Below the pieces are notes generated by a model, which was not told the DNA's origin, made no database searches, and saw only the letters and a list, made by a program, of their open reading frames with translations. Made by a program: the position numbers and the translations under genes. Below are positions 1 to 8,298 of a DNA stretch of 60,865 nucleotides, piece by piece. Position 1 is the first letter of the stretch. Each line of letters starts with the position of its first letter. This stretch comes from CALEAR01 sp035301485. Lineage in GTDB: Bacteria; Pseudomonadota; Gammaproteobacteria; Pseudomonadales; Alcanivoracaceae. Location: the NCBI GenBank assembly GCA_035301485.1, contig DATGUF010000044.1:1-60865 (forward strand), written 5' to 3'.

Positions 1-1
1 C

Positions 2-655
2 CCCTATAAATTTGATGCCGCCCGCCTTGCGCAATACTGTTTAGATTTGTCGCGGCAACACAACACCGAACGGGTGGTGCCGGTGGTGGTGTTCACCAAA
101 AAGGGCAAATTCCAAGAGCAATTGCAGCTCGGCACTGAAGACATCGGCATTCTGCATTTTCAGTTCATCGCCTGCCAACTGCCACTGCTTAATTACCAAG
201 ATTGGCACAACAGCGACAACATCGTGGCCCGCTTAACCTTGCCCTTAATGCGCTACCCGCAACAGGAAAAGCTCGCCGTAGTGAATAAATCGTTGCAAGG
301 CCTGCTAACACTAGAACCCAACACCGCCAAGCAAGGCAAATACATAGAATTCATCGAGCACTATTCTCAGCTCGACGAAGAGGATATCATCGAATTTAAA
401 CAACGTTATCCAGAAGAGGGCAATGTTATGGGTGGTTACTACAAACGGCTCGTTGAAGAAAGCGCAAAGCAGAGTTTGCAGCAAGGTTTAGAGCAAGGCG
501 AACGCTTATTGTTGCTTAAATTGCTCAAACGCCGTTTTACTAAGCAAGCCGCACAAGCCTATGAAAATAAGCTCCTGCAAGCCAGTAGCAAAGACATCGA
601 GCGCTGGGCGGAAAACATTCTTGATGCTGAAACCATAGAAGAAGTGTTTGCTTAA
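2..655 (+). CDS. Rpn family recombination-promoting nuclease/putative transposase, 5' end outside window
   Basis: The frame is open from the first base of the window and codes about 217 residues before the stop. A TTG at 47 could be taken as a start, but the 15 codons before it are also coding-like, so the gene begins upstream. The visible part resembles the C-terminal half of Rpn (PD-(D/E)XK nuclease, YhgA-like) proteins: a VVVFTKKGKF-type strand, a region rich in LTLPLMRYPQQ-like helices, and a charged Gln/Glu/Leu-rich tail like the DUF4351-type tail of this family. Members are DNA endonucleases linked to RecA-independent recombination and are often multicopy. The catalytic Asp/Glu/Lys residues would lie upstream and cannot be checked. 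A partial copy of its middle follows at 812-968. Family call is from sequence resemblance only. Confidence 0.7.
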   Translation, partial: PYKFDAARLAQYCLDLSRQHNTERVVPVVVFTKKGKFQEQLQLGTEDIGILHFQFIACQLPLLNYQDWHNSDNIVARLTLPLMRYPQQEKLAVVNKSLQGLLTLEPNTAKQGKYIEFIEHYSQLDEEDIIEFKQRYPEEGNVMGGYYKRLVEESAKQSLQQGLEQGERLLLLKLLKRRFTKQAAQAYENKLLQASSKDIERWAENILDAETIEEVFA

Positions 656-686
656 CTGTTGGTGGTGTTTGCAGCAATCTATATAA

Positions 687-729
687 GGCTCGTGGCTGAA
701 GATATTTCAAGAGGGAAGCGCCACGAGCC
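687..729. repeat. inverted repeat between the Rpn gene and its duplicate
   Basis: Perfect 10-bp arms GGCTCGTGGC (687-696) and GCCACGAGCC (720-729), separated by 23 bases. It has no T-run and the loop is long, so it is a poor intrinsic terminator. It sits exactly between the Rpn gene and the start of the duplicated segment, so it may be linked to the duplication or be a remnant of the gene's 3' flank. Confidence 0.5.
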
Positions 730-744
730 GTTATTGCAAATGGC

Positions 745-969
745 TTGGGTAAAAAAGCACACCACCTATCGTTGGGCGTTAAACTACTCAGCTTAGCAAG
801 CAGTAACCTAAACAACAGCGACAACATCGTGGTTCGCTTAACCTTGCCCTCAAGGCGCTACCCGCAACACGAAAAGCTGGCGGTGGTGAGCAAATCGTTG
901 CAAGGCCTGCTAACGCTAGAGCCCAATACCGCCAAGCAAGGCAAATACATAGAATTTATCGAGCACTAG
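745..969 (+). pseudogene. remnant of a second Rpn-family gene (partial duplicate)
   Basis: Bases 812-968 repeat 207-363 of the upstream Rpn gene in the same orientation (offset 605), with about 14 mismatches in 157 positions by my count, and stay in frame. The copy covers only the middle of the protein: translation enters it from unrelated sequence (ATG at 745) and hits a stop where the parent reads on (CACTAG against CACTAT). It has neither the nuclease core nor the C-terminal tail, so a functional product is unlikely. The 74-codon frame could still be translated, but no clear ribosome binding site precedes the ATG. Confidence 0.65.
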
Positions 970-1129
970 CTTCTCTGAGAGGCTTGCTTTTACAACCGCC
1001 GTGTAGCGGCAAACGAGGAAGGCTTAGGAGGCTTCAGGATGGCGACCACTTGCCGGTTTCGTAGTTGTGATGTTGATAATTAGCCTACGATGCATGCGGC
1101 ATTGTTAGTTGATCACTTAAGGCATTGGT

Positions 1130-1153
1130 AAAACGCCCTAACAAGAGCGTTTT
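1130..1153 (-). terminator. possible terminator of the thioesterase gene
   Basis: AAAACGC (1130-1136) pairs with GCGTTTT (1147-1153), and further pairs inside are interrupted by one mismatch. On the minus strand it lies just after the stop of the gene ending at 1162, and the T-run is part of the descending arm. The rest of 970-1161 shows nothing I recognise. Confidence 0.4.
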
Positions 1154-1161
1154 ATTCTTTA

Positions 1162-1605
1162 TCACACCCCAAACCCCGCATGATCCACCACCACACCTGG
1201 CGCTCCCGCCACCAGCGCCGCTTTAATCTCTTCCGTTAGCGGCTTTTTCTGCAAGGTTTTCGCATCCACCGCCACGGCGATGGTTTCGCTGGTGGCCACG
1301 GGGGTGTTGGTTTCAGCCAACGTCATGTCTGTCACGAAAGTAAACGACGTAGTGCCCACATGGGTAATGTGCACGGCAATGGCGAGTACATCATCAAAGC
1401 GAGCGGGGGCGGTCCATTGGGTGGTTTGTTTCACGGTTTGAAAATCAAAATCCAGCATGGTGAGGCCGAGTTGGCCGAGCACTTGTTTAAAAAAATAGGT
1501 GGAGGCGAGGTCCACGTAATCGCCGTAGCGAGCGTTAAACACCACACGTTGGGCATCACATTCGTTGTAGCGAACGCGTAAAAAATAGCGAAAGTGGTCT
1601 TGCAT
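1162..1605 (-). CDS. acyl-CoA thioesterase, 4HBT/YbgC-FadM type
   Basis: A 147-residue hotdog-fold protein. The N-terminal VRYNECDAQRVVFNARYGDY segment carries the Asp of 4-hydroxybenzoyl-CoA thioesterase-like enzymes, followed by the long hotdog helix and beta strands. Such enzymes hydrolyse acyl-CoA thioesters in the cytoplasm. The substrate cannot be read from sequence; the neighbours (binding protein, aldolase-like, acyl-CoA dehydrogenase) only suggest organic-acid or fatty-acid metabolism. Start ATG at 1605 is preceded on the minus strand by AAGGA with a 7-base spacer. It is divergent from the binding-protein gene at 1877 and shares its 271-bp upstream region. Confidence 0.85.
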   Translation of the reverse strand: MQDHFRYFLRVRYNECDAQRVVFNARYGDYVDLASTYFFKQVLGQLGLTMLDFDFQTVKQTTQWTAPARFDDVLAIAVHITHVGTTSFTFVTDMTLAETNTPVATSETIAVAVDAKTLQKKPLTEEIKAALVAGAPGVVVDHAGFGV

Positions 1606-1694
1606 GTTGTTTTCCTTATTCTTCGCAACGCCTTGTGCTAGCAGGCGCTTAGAGTGTTTTTGAGGGTTGCAACCCGAAAAAAGATGAAACTAAA

Positions 1695-1722
1695 CTAGCA
1701 TACATACTTAATGGTATGCTAG
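1695..1722. promoter_or_regulatory. 9-bp-arm inverted repeat upstream of the binding-protein gene
   Basis: CTAGCATAC (1695-1703) and GTATGCTAG (1714-1722) form perfect arms around a 10-base spacer. The site lies between the divergent thioesterase and binding-protein genes, about 155 bp before the latter. Its length and AT-rich centre fit an operator for a dimeric regulator. No T-run follows on either strand, so a terminator is unlikely. No regulator gene is adjacent. Confidence 0.4.
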
Positions 1723-1876
1723 CTTCAAGATACAGCGTTTGCCAACAGCAAGCGCTTTCTACTTTAGCTACAGGATTAATCAGCAGGAGGTGCGGCACTC
1801 AACCTTATAAATACAGCAACGCCACCAACAATAATAACGAGAACATAATCAAAATAATAAGTAAGCGGAGCAAAAC

Positions 1877-3046
1877 ATGTCCATCTTGAAAAAATTCACT
1901 AAAACCGTTTTAACCGGCGCCGTTGCCAGCCTCATGCTGTCACCGCTCGCCATGGCGGCCACCATTAACATTGGTTACACAGGGCCCTTAAGCGGGGGTG
2001 CCGCCCTGTACGGTAAAGATGCCTTAGATGGCCTTACCATTGCGGCTGATGAGATCAACGCCAACGGCGGTATCGATGTGGCGGGCAAAAATTATGACAT
2101 CAAAATAGTGTCCTACGATGATGAGTATGCCCCCAGCAAAGCTGCCATGAACGCGCGGCGCTTAGCGCAAAGCAACAAAGCGAGCATTATTTTTACGCCG
2201 CACTCAGGGGGCATTTTTGCTCTGCAAGCTTTTAACGAAGCCAGCGATTTTGTGCTCATGGGCTACAGCTCGCTACCAAGCCTTACTGAGCAGGGCAACA
2301 CGCTAAACCTGCGTTTGCCGCCCTTGTTCACCAGCTATATTGATCCTTTTATTGATTTCACCATGGAGCGTTTTGGCAATAAGTTAGCCATTGCTAACGC
2401 CACCCACGATTACGCCAAAGCGTGGACGAAAGAATTTGTGCCCGCATGGAAAGCCAAAGGCGGCGAAATTGTGGCCGATAATCCCATGGACTATAACCGC
2501 TCCGCAGATTTCTACACTGGTGTGAGCCGTTCCTTAAATGCTAAGCCCGATGTGATGTTTATTGGTGGTGCTTCTGAGCCCACCGGTTTAGTGGTAAAAC
2601 AAGCCCGCGAGCTCGGTTTTAAAGGTGCCTTTATTATGATGGACCAAGCCAAGCTGGTGGAAGTAGCTGAAGTAGCCGGTGGCATGAAAGCGTTGGAAGG
2701 CTCTGTGGGGTTGCCGCCACTGTCTATTTACGACACCGAAGCCGCACAGCGTTTGCTCAAACTGTATAAAGAAACCAACGCTAAACGTGAACCCACCACA
2801 GAAGTGGGCATGCACTACTTTGCCATGCACTTAGCGGCAGAAGCCATGAAGGCAGCGGGTTCCGTGAACGATGCGAAGAAAATCCGCGCCGCCTTTGATG
2901 AAGCGCTGGTGAACCTCCCTGAAAAATACAACGTGTACGATATTAAGTACATTGATGAGAAGGGTGGTTTAGTGGGTAACGTTCGTTATGCCACGGTGGA
3001 AAACGGTGAAATGAAGCCGATCATTATTAAAGCAGAAGAACAGTAA
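1877..3046 (+). CDS. ABC transporter substrate-binding protein, branched-chain amino acid type (LivK-like)
   Basis: A 389-residue periplasmic binding protein of the Leu/Ile/Val-binding family (type I fold). Residues 1-27 form a signal peptide (MSILKKFTK, hydrophobic core, cleavage after SPLAMA). The mature part begins INIGYTGPLSGGAALYGKDA, the typical ligand-binding start of the family, followed by the GI...AGKNYDIKIVSYDD segment. The ligand is unknown: amino acids, short-chain amides or aromatic acids are all possible. No permease or ATPase gene lies nearby, so it must use components encoded elsewhere. ATG at 1877 has CGGAG six bases upstream. A strong bidirectional terminator follows. Confidence 0.88.
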   Translation: MSILKKFTKTVLTGAVASLMLSPLAMAATINIGYTGPLSGGAALYGKDALDGLTIAADEINANGGIDVAGKNYDIKIVSYDDEYAPSKAAMNARRLAQSNKASIIFTPHSGGIFALQAFNEASDFVLMGYSSLPSLTEQGNTLNLRLPPLFTSYIDPFIDFTMERFGNKLAIANATHDYAKAWTKEFVPAWKAKGGEIVADNPMDYNRSADFYTGVSRSLNAKPDVMFIGGASEPTGLVVKQARELGFKGAFIMMDQAKLVEVAEVAGGMKALEGSVGLPPLSIYDTEAAQRLLKLYKETNAKREPTTEVGMHYFAMHLAAEAMKAAGSVNDAKKIRAAFDEALVNLPEKYNVYDIKYIDEKGGLVGNVRYATVENGEMKPIIIKAEEQ

Positions 3047-3065
3047 AAAGTATTCGGTACGGTTT

Positions 3066-3101
3066 AAAGGCTACGCCCCATAAAGGGCGTAGCCTTTTTT
3101 T
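3066..3101. terminator. bidirectional rho-independent terminator
   Basis: Perfect 13-bp stem AAAGGCTACGCCC (3066-3078) / GGGCGTAGCCTTT (3085-3097) with a 6-base loop and a T-run to 3101. It ends the binding-protein transcript and, read on the minus strand, lies just beyond the 3' end of the convergent aldolase-like gene. Confidence 0.9.
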
Positions 3102-3846
3102 ATGCCGCGTAATCGCTGCCAAGGCGATCTAGTTTTCGTAATAACGCAGGCCAGGTGAGTTTACTGGCCATGCCTAGCTGTTTGGATTGTTCGTTAGTGG
3201 TATCAATGGCCGCTTGCGAAGGGTAGCACACCTCTTGTTGGGCCAAAGCACGCACTTGGATCTCGCAGCCTTTCATTAAAAAGTACATATAGGTAAACGC
3301 TTCGCCCACGCTGGTGCCTAGGGTAAGGGTGCCGTGATGGCGTAGCAGCATCATGTTTTTGTTGCCTAAATCGGCCACTAAGCGTTCCCGTTCATCTAAA
3401 TCTAAGGCCACCCCTTCGTAATCGTGAAAGCTTAAATGGCGCAGGCACAGCATGGCGGTTTGGCTCAAGGGTAAGAGGCCTTCTTTGTGCGCACTCACCG
3501 CCACACCATCAGGCGCGTGTAAGTGCAGCACTGCTTGGGCATCTTCGCGGGCCATGTGCACCGCGCTATGGATAGTAAAGCCGGCAGGGTTAATAGTGTG
3601 GGTGTTGTGCGGATCTACTTTGTTGCCGTCTTGGTCTATTTTCACCAAGGAGGAAGCAGTAATTTCCTCAAACAGCAGCCCATAGGGGTTAATTAAAAAG
3701 TGATGCTCGGGGCCGGGCACCCGTGCCGATAAATGCGTGAACACTAAATCGTCCCAGCCGTACAGGGCCACCAGTTGGTAGGCGGCGGCCAGTTCTTTTC
3801 TTACTTGCCACTCTTCTGCTGAGTAGCGCGATGAAGCGGAAGGCAT
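3100..3846 (-). CDS. class II aldolase/adducin family protein
   Basis: A 248-residue class II aldolase/adducin-fold protein. Family members are Zn-dependent aldolases/epimerases (fuculose-1-P aldolase, MtnB, AraD), and a branch without known substrate resembles adducin heads. Metal-binding His positions are visible in LHLHAPDG (about residues 104-111) and LLRHHGTLTLG (about 167-177). The closest look is to the stand-alone 'class II aldolase/adducin' proteins common in Pseudomonadota rather than to a named enzyme. The start at 3846 has AAGGA seven bases upstream on the minus strand. It is divergent from the acyl-CoA dehydrogenase at 4077. Reaction not assignable. Confidence 0.85.
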   Translation of the reverse strand: MPSASSRYSAEEWQVRKELAAAYQLVALYGWDDLVFTHLSARVPGPEHHFLINPYGLLFEEITASSLVKIDQDGNKVDPHNTHTINPAGFTIHSAVHMAREDAQAVLHLHAPDGVAVSAHKEGLLPLSQTAMLCLRHLSFHDYEGVALDLDERERLVADLGNKNMMLLRHHGTLTLGTSVGEAFTYMYFLMKGCEIQVRALAQQEVCYPSQAAIDTTNEQSKQLGMASKLTWPALLRKLDRLGSDYAA

Positions 3847-4076
3847 AGGGTTTTCCTTATAAGTTATTATTATGAAACGGTATTTCAGTTAGCCCATTCA
3901 GTGTAGTAACTCTTTTGTTTTCCTCAAGCCCTATTTTGCTGTTAATAAGTGCTGCTGTGCGTAACACCGGCAGCAAAAAAGAAAGGCAGGCGCTCGCTCT
4001 TTGTTTGATGGTAATCATGTTGTTAACGGTGGCGATGCGTACAGTAGAGGCAAGCTTATACTCAGGAGTATGTGTT

Positions 4077-5330
4077 ATGGATTTTTCTTATTCTCCCCGC
4101 ACCGAGGAATACCGTCAGCGTGTGCTGCACTTTATGGATACCTATGTGTTGCCGCACAACCAGCAGTGGCATGAAGAAGTGGCGGCGGGGCAGTATCCCC
4201 TTGCGTTAATCAACGACTTGAAAGCGTTGGCGCACTATGAAGGCCTGTGGAATTTGTTTTTGCCTTCCTTGCGTGAAGACCAGCCTGGTGAGCGGTTGAG
4301 TAATGTAGAATACGCGCCTGTGGCTGAAATTATGGGGCGTTTGCCCTGGGCCGCAGAGGTGTTTAATTGCAGCGCGCCAGACAGCGGCAACATAGAGCTG
4401 TTGCAGTTGTTTGCCAGTGAAGCGCAAACCGAACAGTGGCTAAACCCCTTGTTAAGGGGCGAAATACGTTCTTGTTTTGCCATGAGCGAGCCCGACGTGG
4501 CGTCTTCCGATGCCACTAACATGCAGACCACCATTCGCCGCGAGGGCGACGACTACGTGATCAATGGCCGCAAGTGGTTTATTAGCGGGGTGGGCCACCC
4601 CAATTGCCGTGTGGCCATTGTGCTCGGGGAAAGCAGCAGCAATACCGATGAGGGCAAGCATGGCCGCCATAGCATGGTGTTGGTGCCGTTGGACACCGAA
4701 GGCGTAGACATCGTGCGCGATATCCCCATCATGCATCATCATTCTCCCGAGGGGCATGGCGAGATGGTGTTTCGTAATGTGCGCGTGCCAGCCAGTGCTT
4801 TGCTGGGTGAAGAGGGCGCGGGCTTTGCCATGGCGCAGGCGCGTTTAGGGCCTGGGCGCATTCACCATTGCATGCGCAGTATTGGCCAGTGCGAGGTGGC
4901 TCTTGAGCTCATGCGCGAGCGGGCCATTGAGCGACGTAGTTTTGGCCAGTATTTAAGTGAGTACGCCAACATCAGTGAATGGATTGCTCATTCGCGCATG
5001 GAAATAGACCAGGCGCGATTATTGGTGTTGCAAGCGGCTTGGCAAATAGACCAGCACGGTGCCAGCGCTGCGCGTACGTCGGTATCGGCCATTAAAGTGG
5101 TGGTGGCGCAGCTGCAAACCAGAGTGCTAGACCGGGCTATGCAAGTGTTCGGTGCCATGGGGTTGTCGCCGGATACGCCGTTGAGCTTTTTATGGACGTG
5201 GGGCCGCGCCATGCGCGTGTTAGATGGGCCCGACGAAGTGCATTTGCGCACCGTAGCGCGCAATGAATACCGCTTGGCGCGTGAGCATTTAGGCGAGAGC
5301 ACGCTGTATTTCCCGAAAACTTTGCGTTAG
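4077..5330 (+). CDS. acyl-CoA dehydrogenase (ACAD10/11-like)
   Basis: A 417-residue FAD-dependent acyl-CoA dehydrogenase. Visible are the N-terminal helical domain, the FAD-binding signature CFAMSEPDVASSDATNMQTT in the middle beta domain, and the C-terminal four-helix domain with RRSFGQYLSEYANI and VFGAMGLSPDTPL. The pattern resembles the ACAD10/11-like branch that takes long or branched acyl-CoAs. I chose ATG at 4077 (AGGAG eight bases upstream) over an open frame reaching back to 3915: the extra 54 residues are not ACAD-like and would overlap the promoter region. It probably acts with unlinked electron-transfer flavoprotein. Confidence 0.88.
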   Translation: MDFSYSPRTEEYRQRVLHFMDTYVLPHNQQWHEEVAAGQYPLALINDLKALAHYEGLWNLFLPSLREDQPGERLSNVEYAPVAEIMGRLPWAAEVFNCSAPDSGNIELLQLFASEAQTEQWLNPLLRGEIRSCFAMSEPDVASSDATNMQTTIRREGDDYVINGRKWFISGVGHPNCRVAIVLGESSSNTDEGKHGRHSMVLVPLDTEGVDIVRDIPIMHHHSPEGHGEMVFRNVRVPASALLGEEGAGFAMAQARLGPGRIHHCMRSIGQCEVALELMRERAIERRSFGQYLSEYANISEWIAHSRMEIDQARLLVLQAAWQIDQHGASAARTSVSAIKVVVAQLQTRVLDRAMQVFGAMGLSPDTPLSFLWTWGRAMRVLDGPDEVHLRTVARNEYRLAREHLGESTLYFPKTLR

Positions 5331-5460
5331 TGGTTGCGGTTTGTATTAGCGGCGGCTTTTTTGTGCATATATTAAACGTTTTTTGCTCAGCATAGACGTC
5401 CACCCCATTTCCCCTTATTGTGTGCGCAATTTCTTAATGCATGTGGGAGCTAAAAACGCC

Positions 5461-6204
5461 ATGAGCGAAGAAGCCTTGGGGAAAGACCGTATTTATGCAC
5501 AAGCGCAGGGCGTGGTGGAGCGCTTTCGCTTTGATGAACAAGTGGTGGGTGTGTTCCCCGATATGATCCGCCGCTCGGTGCCGGGCTACAACACCATCAT
5601 CGATATGATCGGCGTGCTCGCCCACCGTTATGCGCAACCCAACACCACTATTTATGATCTCGGCTGCTCGCTAGGAGCCGCCACCTTGGCCATGGCAAAA
5701 TCCTTGCCGCCAGAAACAGGCAACCGCTTTGTGGCGGTGGATAACTCCAGCGCCATGATAGAGCAGGCGCAACAAAATCTCTCGGCCACCTTGGCGGGGC
5801 ACGATGTAACCTGGCGCTGCGAAGATGTGCGCAACACCGCTTTTGCCCCCACCTCCGTGGCGGTGCTGAATTTCACCCTGCAGTTTGTGCCTAAAGAAGA
5901 CCGCGACGCCTTTATTCAACGTTTGGCCGATGCCATGCAGCCCGGCGGTATTTTAATTTTGTCGGAAAAAATCGCCTTTCCAGACGAAGAGGAAGATGTG
6001 CTGCAACAAGCCTGGCATCACGATTTTAAACGCGTGAACGGTTACAGCGATTTAGAAATTAGCCAAAAGCGCGCAGCCATCGAAAATGTGTTGATCCCCG
6101 AACCCATTGCAACGCACGAGCAACGCTTGCTGCAAGCAGGCTTTAGCAAAGTGCACCTGTGGTTTCGTTGTTTTAATTTTATTTCCTTAGTAGCGGTACG
6201 TTAA
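5461..6204 (+). CDS. cmoA: carboxy-S-adenosyl-L-methionine synthase CmoA
   Basis: A 247-residue class I SAM-binding protein that converts SAM and prephenate to carboxy-SAM, the donor for the cmo5U34 modification of tRNA wobble uridine. Motif I is seen as YDLGCSLGAATLAMA and the following acid-loop as VAVDNSSAMIEQAQ. The N-terminal KDRIYAQ...FRFDEQVVGVFPDMI block is typical of CmoA. ATG at 5461 has GGGAG upstream and gives the normal family length; the longer open frame from 5383 has no such signal. Its stop overlaps the cmoB start (TAATG at 6202-6206), so the two are co-translated. Confidence 0.96.
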   Translation: MSEEALGKDRIYAQAQGVVERFRFDEQVVGVFPDMIRRSVPGYNTIIDMIGVLAHRYAQPNTTIYDLGCSLGAATLAMAKSLPPETGNRFVAVDNSSAMIEQAQQNLSATLAGHDVTWRCEDVRNTAFAPTSVAVLNFTLQFVPKEDRDAFIQRLADAMQPGGILILSEKIAFPDEEEDVLQQAWHHDFKRVNGYSDLEISQKRAAIENVLIPEPIATHEQRLLQAGFSKVHLWFRCFNFISLVAVR

Positions 6205-7187
6205 TGCAAGAGTTAAAAGAGTATTGCGCTAGCATGAGCGCGGCTTTTCGTAAGGGGCCCATTGCTCCTTGGCACGACACCATTATGGCGCTTACCGAAG
6301 AGCGTTTGTTTACCCACCCCCATGGCGATTTAAAGCGCTGGTGGGCGGCGGTGCAAAAATTGCCACGGGAAGGCGAGTTAATCCTTAATGAAAACTGGCT
6401 AAAAATAGGCGCGCCCGACGAAAACCCCGCAGTAAATGAACGTATATATGAGGGTTTGTGGGGGCTGCGCCCGTGGCGCAAGGGGCCGTTTAATTTTTTT
6501 GGCACTGAAGTGGACACCGAATGGCGTTCCGATTGGAAATGGGAGCGGGTGGTGCCGCACATTGCGCCGTTGAAAAACCGCCGTGTGCTCGATGTGGGTT
6601 GCGGTTCCGGCTACCACTGTTGGCGCATGTACGCAGAAGGCGCGCGGCAAGTGTTAGGCATTGATCCCACTTTATTGTTCATGTTGCAATATTATGCGGT
6701 GAAACGTGTGCAGCCCGAGCTGCCGGTGTGGTTTGCGCCGTTGCGTATGGAAGAACTGCCGCCCCAGTTAGAAGGGTTCGACACGGTGTTTTCCATGGGG
6801 GTGCTGTACCATCGCCGCTCGCCGTTAGACCATATTCTAGAGTTGCGCGATGCGCTTAAGCCGGGCGGCCAGCTGGTGCTTGAAACCTTGGTAATTGAAG
6901 GGGCGGCCAACGAAGTGCTAATGCCGGAAGACCGCTATGCCGCCATGCGCAATGTTTACTTTTTACCGAGTGTTGATATGTTGTGCTTATGGTTGCGCCG
7001 CTGTGGGTTTGAGAATGCGCGCGTGGTGGATGAAAACGTTACCACCATTGAAGAGCAAAAATGCACACCGTGGATGCAGTACCAATCGTTAGAAGATTTC
7101 TTAGATCCGCATGATCACACTAAAACCAGGGAAGGCTACCCAAGCCCTCGGCGTGCGGTGATTCTTGCAGAAAAACCAAAAAAATAG
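6204..7187 (+). CDS. cmoB: tRNA U34 carboxymethyltransferase CmoB
   Basis: A 327-residue methyltransferase-fold enzyme that moves the carboxymethyl group from carboxy-SAM to 5-hydroxyuridine at tRNA position 34, giving cmo5U. SAM motif I is VLDVGCGSGYHCWRM, followed by GIDPTLLFMLQYYAVKR. SMGVLYHRRSPLDHI and the C-terminal CTPWMQYQSLEDFLDP are CmoB hallmarks. It overlaps cmoA by one base. tRNA-Val(UAC), a known class of cmo5U34 substrate, is encoded in this same window at 22588. Confidence 0.97.
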   Translation: MQELKEYCASMSAAFRKGPIAPWHDTIMALTEERLFTHPHGDLKRWWAAVQKLPREGELILNENWLKIGAPDENPAVNERIYEGLWGLRPWRKGPFNFFGTEVDTEWRSDWKWERVVPHIAPLKNRRVLDVGCGSGYHCWRMYAEGARQVLGIDPTLLFMLQYYAVKRVQPELPVWFAPLRMEELPPQLEGFDTVFSMGVLYHRRSPLDHILELRDALKPGGQLVLETLVIEGAANEVLMPEDRYAAMRNVYFLPSVDMLCLWLRRCGFENARVVDENVTTIEEQKCTPWMQYQSLEDFLDPHDHTKTREGYPSPRRAVILAEKPKK

Positions 7188-7197
7188 GAGTGCAGCC

Positions 7198-7539
7198 ATG
7201 AGCTGGTGGTGGATATTGGGTGTAGCAGCGTGTTCTTCTGGGCTCACTATTTTCTTTTTAGCCCTGTGGGTGCAGTTGGTGCTGCGCCCGAGCATGATGC
7301 GCGAAGTAGAGCAGGTGATTAGCACCGAAGGGCAAAAAGCTGCAGAGCTCATTGCTCAACGTGTGGAAGAAGCAGTTAAGAAAGGGTTAGTAGAGGGCGT
7401 TAAAAACCTGCCCTCTAAAGATGTGCTGCAAGGCACCACGCGCGCATTGGCCAAAACCAGTGCTGAGATTGTGGAAGGCAGCATTAGCAGTATGTTTTGG
7501 CCACGCCGCGGGGGTGGGGGCGATAAAAGTAATAAGTAA
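7198..7539 (+). CDS. small single-helix membrane protein, unknown function
   Basis: 113 residues from the ATG at 7198, which has AGGAG in front of it (taggagtgcagccatg); a TTG 33 bases earlier is a poorer start. Residues about 4-29 form one membrane helix. The rest is amphipathic, charged and probably helical, ending in a Gly/Lys tail. It starts 11 bases after cmoB and is probably transcribed with it. Its last base (7539) abuts the last base of the convergent SCP2 gene (7540), leaving no intergenic DNA. I do not recognise a family; it looks similar in design to the protein at 9748. Confidence 0.65.
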   Translation: MSWWWILGVAACSSGLTIFFLALWVQLVLRPSMMREVEQVISTEGQKAAELIAQRVEEAVKKGLVEGVKNLPSKDVLQGTTRALAKTSAEIVEGSISSMFWPRRGGGGDKSNK

Positions 7540-8298
7540 TTAGAGGCGGTGGCTGGCCAGCATGCGCCATAGCAGCAAGGCCACGCCGAGGCTGGCAGCC
7601 ACCACCGCTTGTTCGGCATGTGAAAAATAAGCAGTGAATGAAAACTGCTGCTGCCACAGGGGCACCGCTATAAACCAACACAACACGGCAAGCACCAAAC
7701 TAATGTTGTCGCGCGCTTTATCTGCCCGAAGTTGTTGTTTCAGTTGCTGCACTTCATCCGCTAAATCTTCATGGCGCAACCGTTGCCGCGCCACTTCCAT
7801 TTCTAATTTCTCCACGGTTTTGGGCAATGTGCTGATATGCTTAAACCAGTGTGGGTCTTCACGGCGTAAAAGCGCCAGTAAATCATCAATGTGGGTGTAG
7901 CGGTCTAACCAATTGCGCACCACTGTCCACAGGCTAAACTCACTAATAGTGCTTAACAGCAGCTGCAACTGCTCTTCGGGGGCCAGCACGCGCACCACTT
8001 CGTGCTCGGGGGTGCTAGAGTTAGGCACTAGCCACCATTGCAAAATGGGGCCTAGTGCACCGCGCACACGCACAGTCACATAGCCGTCGAATTCGGTGAG
8101 AATTTCCACGCCGTCGGCATGGATAAGAATAAAAAATACATCGTCGGGCTGTTCTATACGTACACGTATTACCGTGCCATCAAGGGCTTGCAAACGTTCG
8201 TGCGCTTTTGCATCGTGCAAGAGAGCTTCGTTAAGCAGCATCTCTAAGGCATTTAAAACGATGGTTCGGCTAAGGCTAGTGTGGGGATATAAGGCCAT
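7540..8298 (-). CDS. SCP2-domain protein with coiled coil and two C-terminal membrane helices (UbiJ-like)
   Basis: 252 residues. Residues about 11-90 resemble the SCP2/UbiJ lipid-binding domain (LDGTVIRVRIEQPDDVFFILIHADGVEIL region; IRV...SEF/TEF and 'G.L' spacing). After a helical middle comes a charged heptad-like stretch (about 158-195), then two hydrophobic helices (about 199-215 and 229-247) ending in a basic tail. UbiJ in E. coli is a soluble 201-residue accessory factor of ubiquinone synthesis encoded between ubiE and ubiB. Here there is no ubi neighbour and the tail is membrane-embedded, so this is a UbiJ-like paralogue of unknown role. Ligand binding is inferred from the family only. 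Confidence 0.65.
   Translation of the reverse strand: MALYPHTSLSRTIVLNALEMLLNEALLHDAKAHERLQALDGTVIRVRIEQPDDVFFILIHADGVEILTEFDGYVTVRVRGALGPILQWWLVPNSSTPEHEVVRVLAPEEQLQLLLSTISEFSLWTVVRNWLDRYTHIDDLLALLRREDPHWFKHISTLPKTVEKLEMEVARQRLRHEDLADEVQQLKQQLRADKARDNISLVLAVLCWFIAVPLWQQQFSFTAYFSHAEQAVVAASLGVALLLWRMLASHRL

Noticed and set aside
540..827. Minus-strand open frame over the end of the Rpn gene
   Set aside because: It lies antisense to a coding region and its product has no recognisable fold; no start signal.
3915..4076. N-terminal extension of the acyl-CoA dehydrogenase
   Set aside because: The 54 extra residues look unlike the family and a good AGGAG precedes the ATG at 4077.
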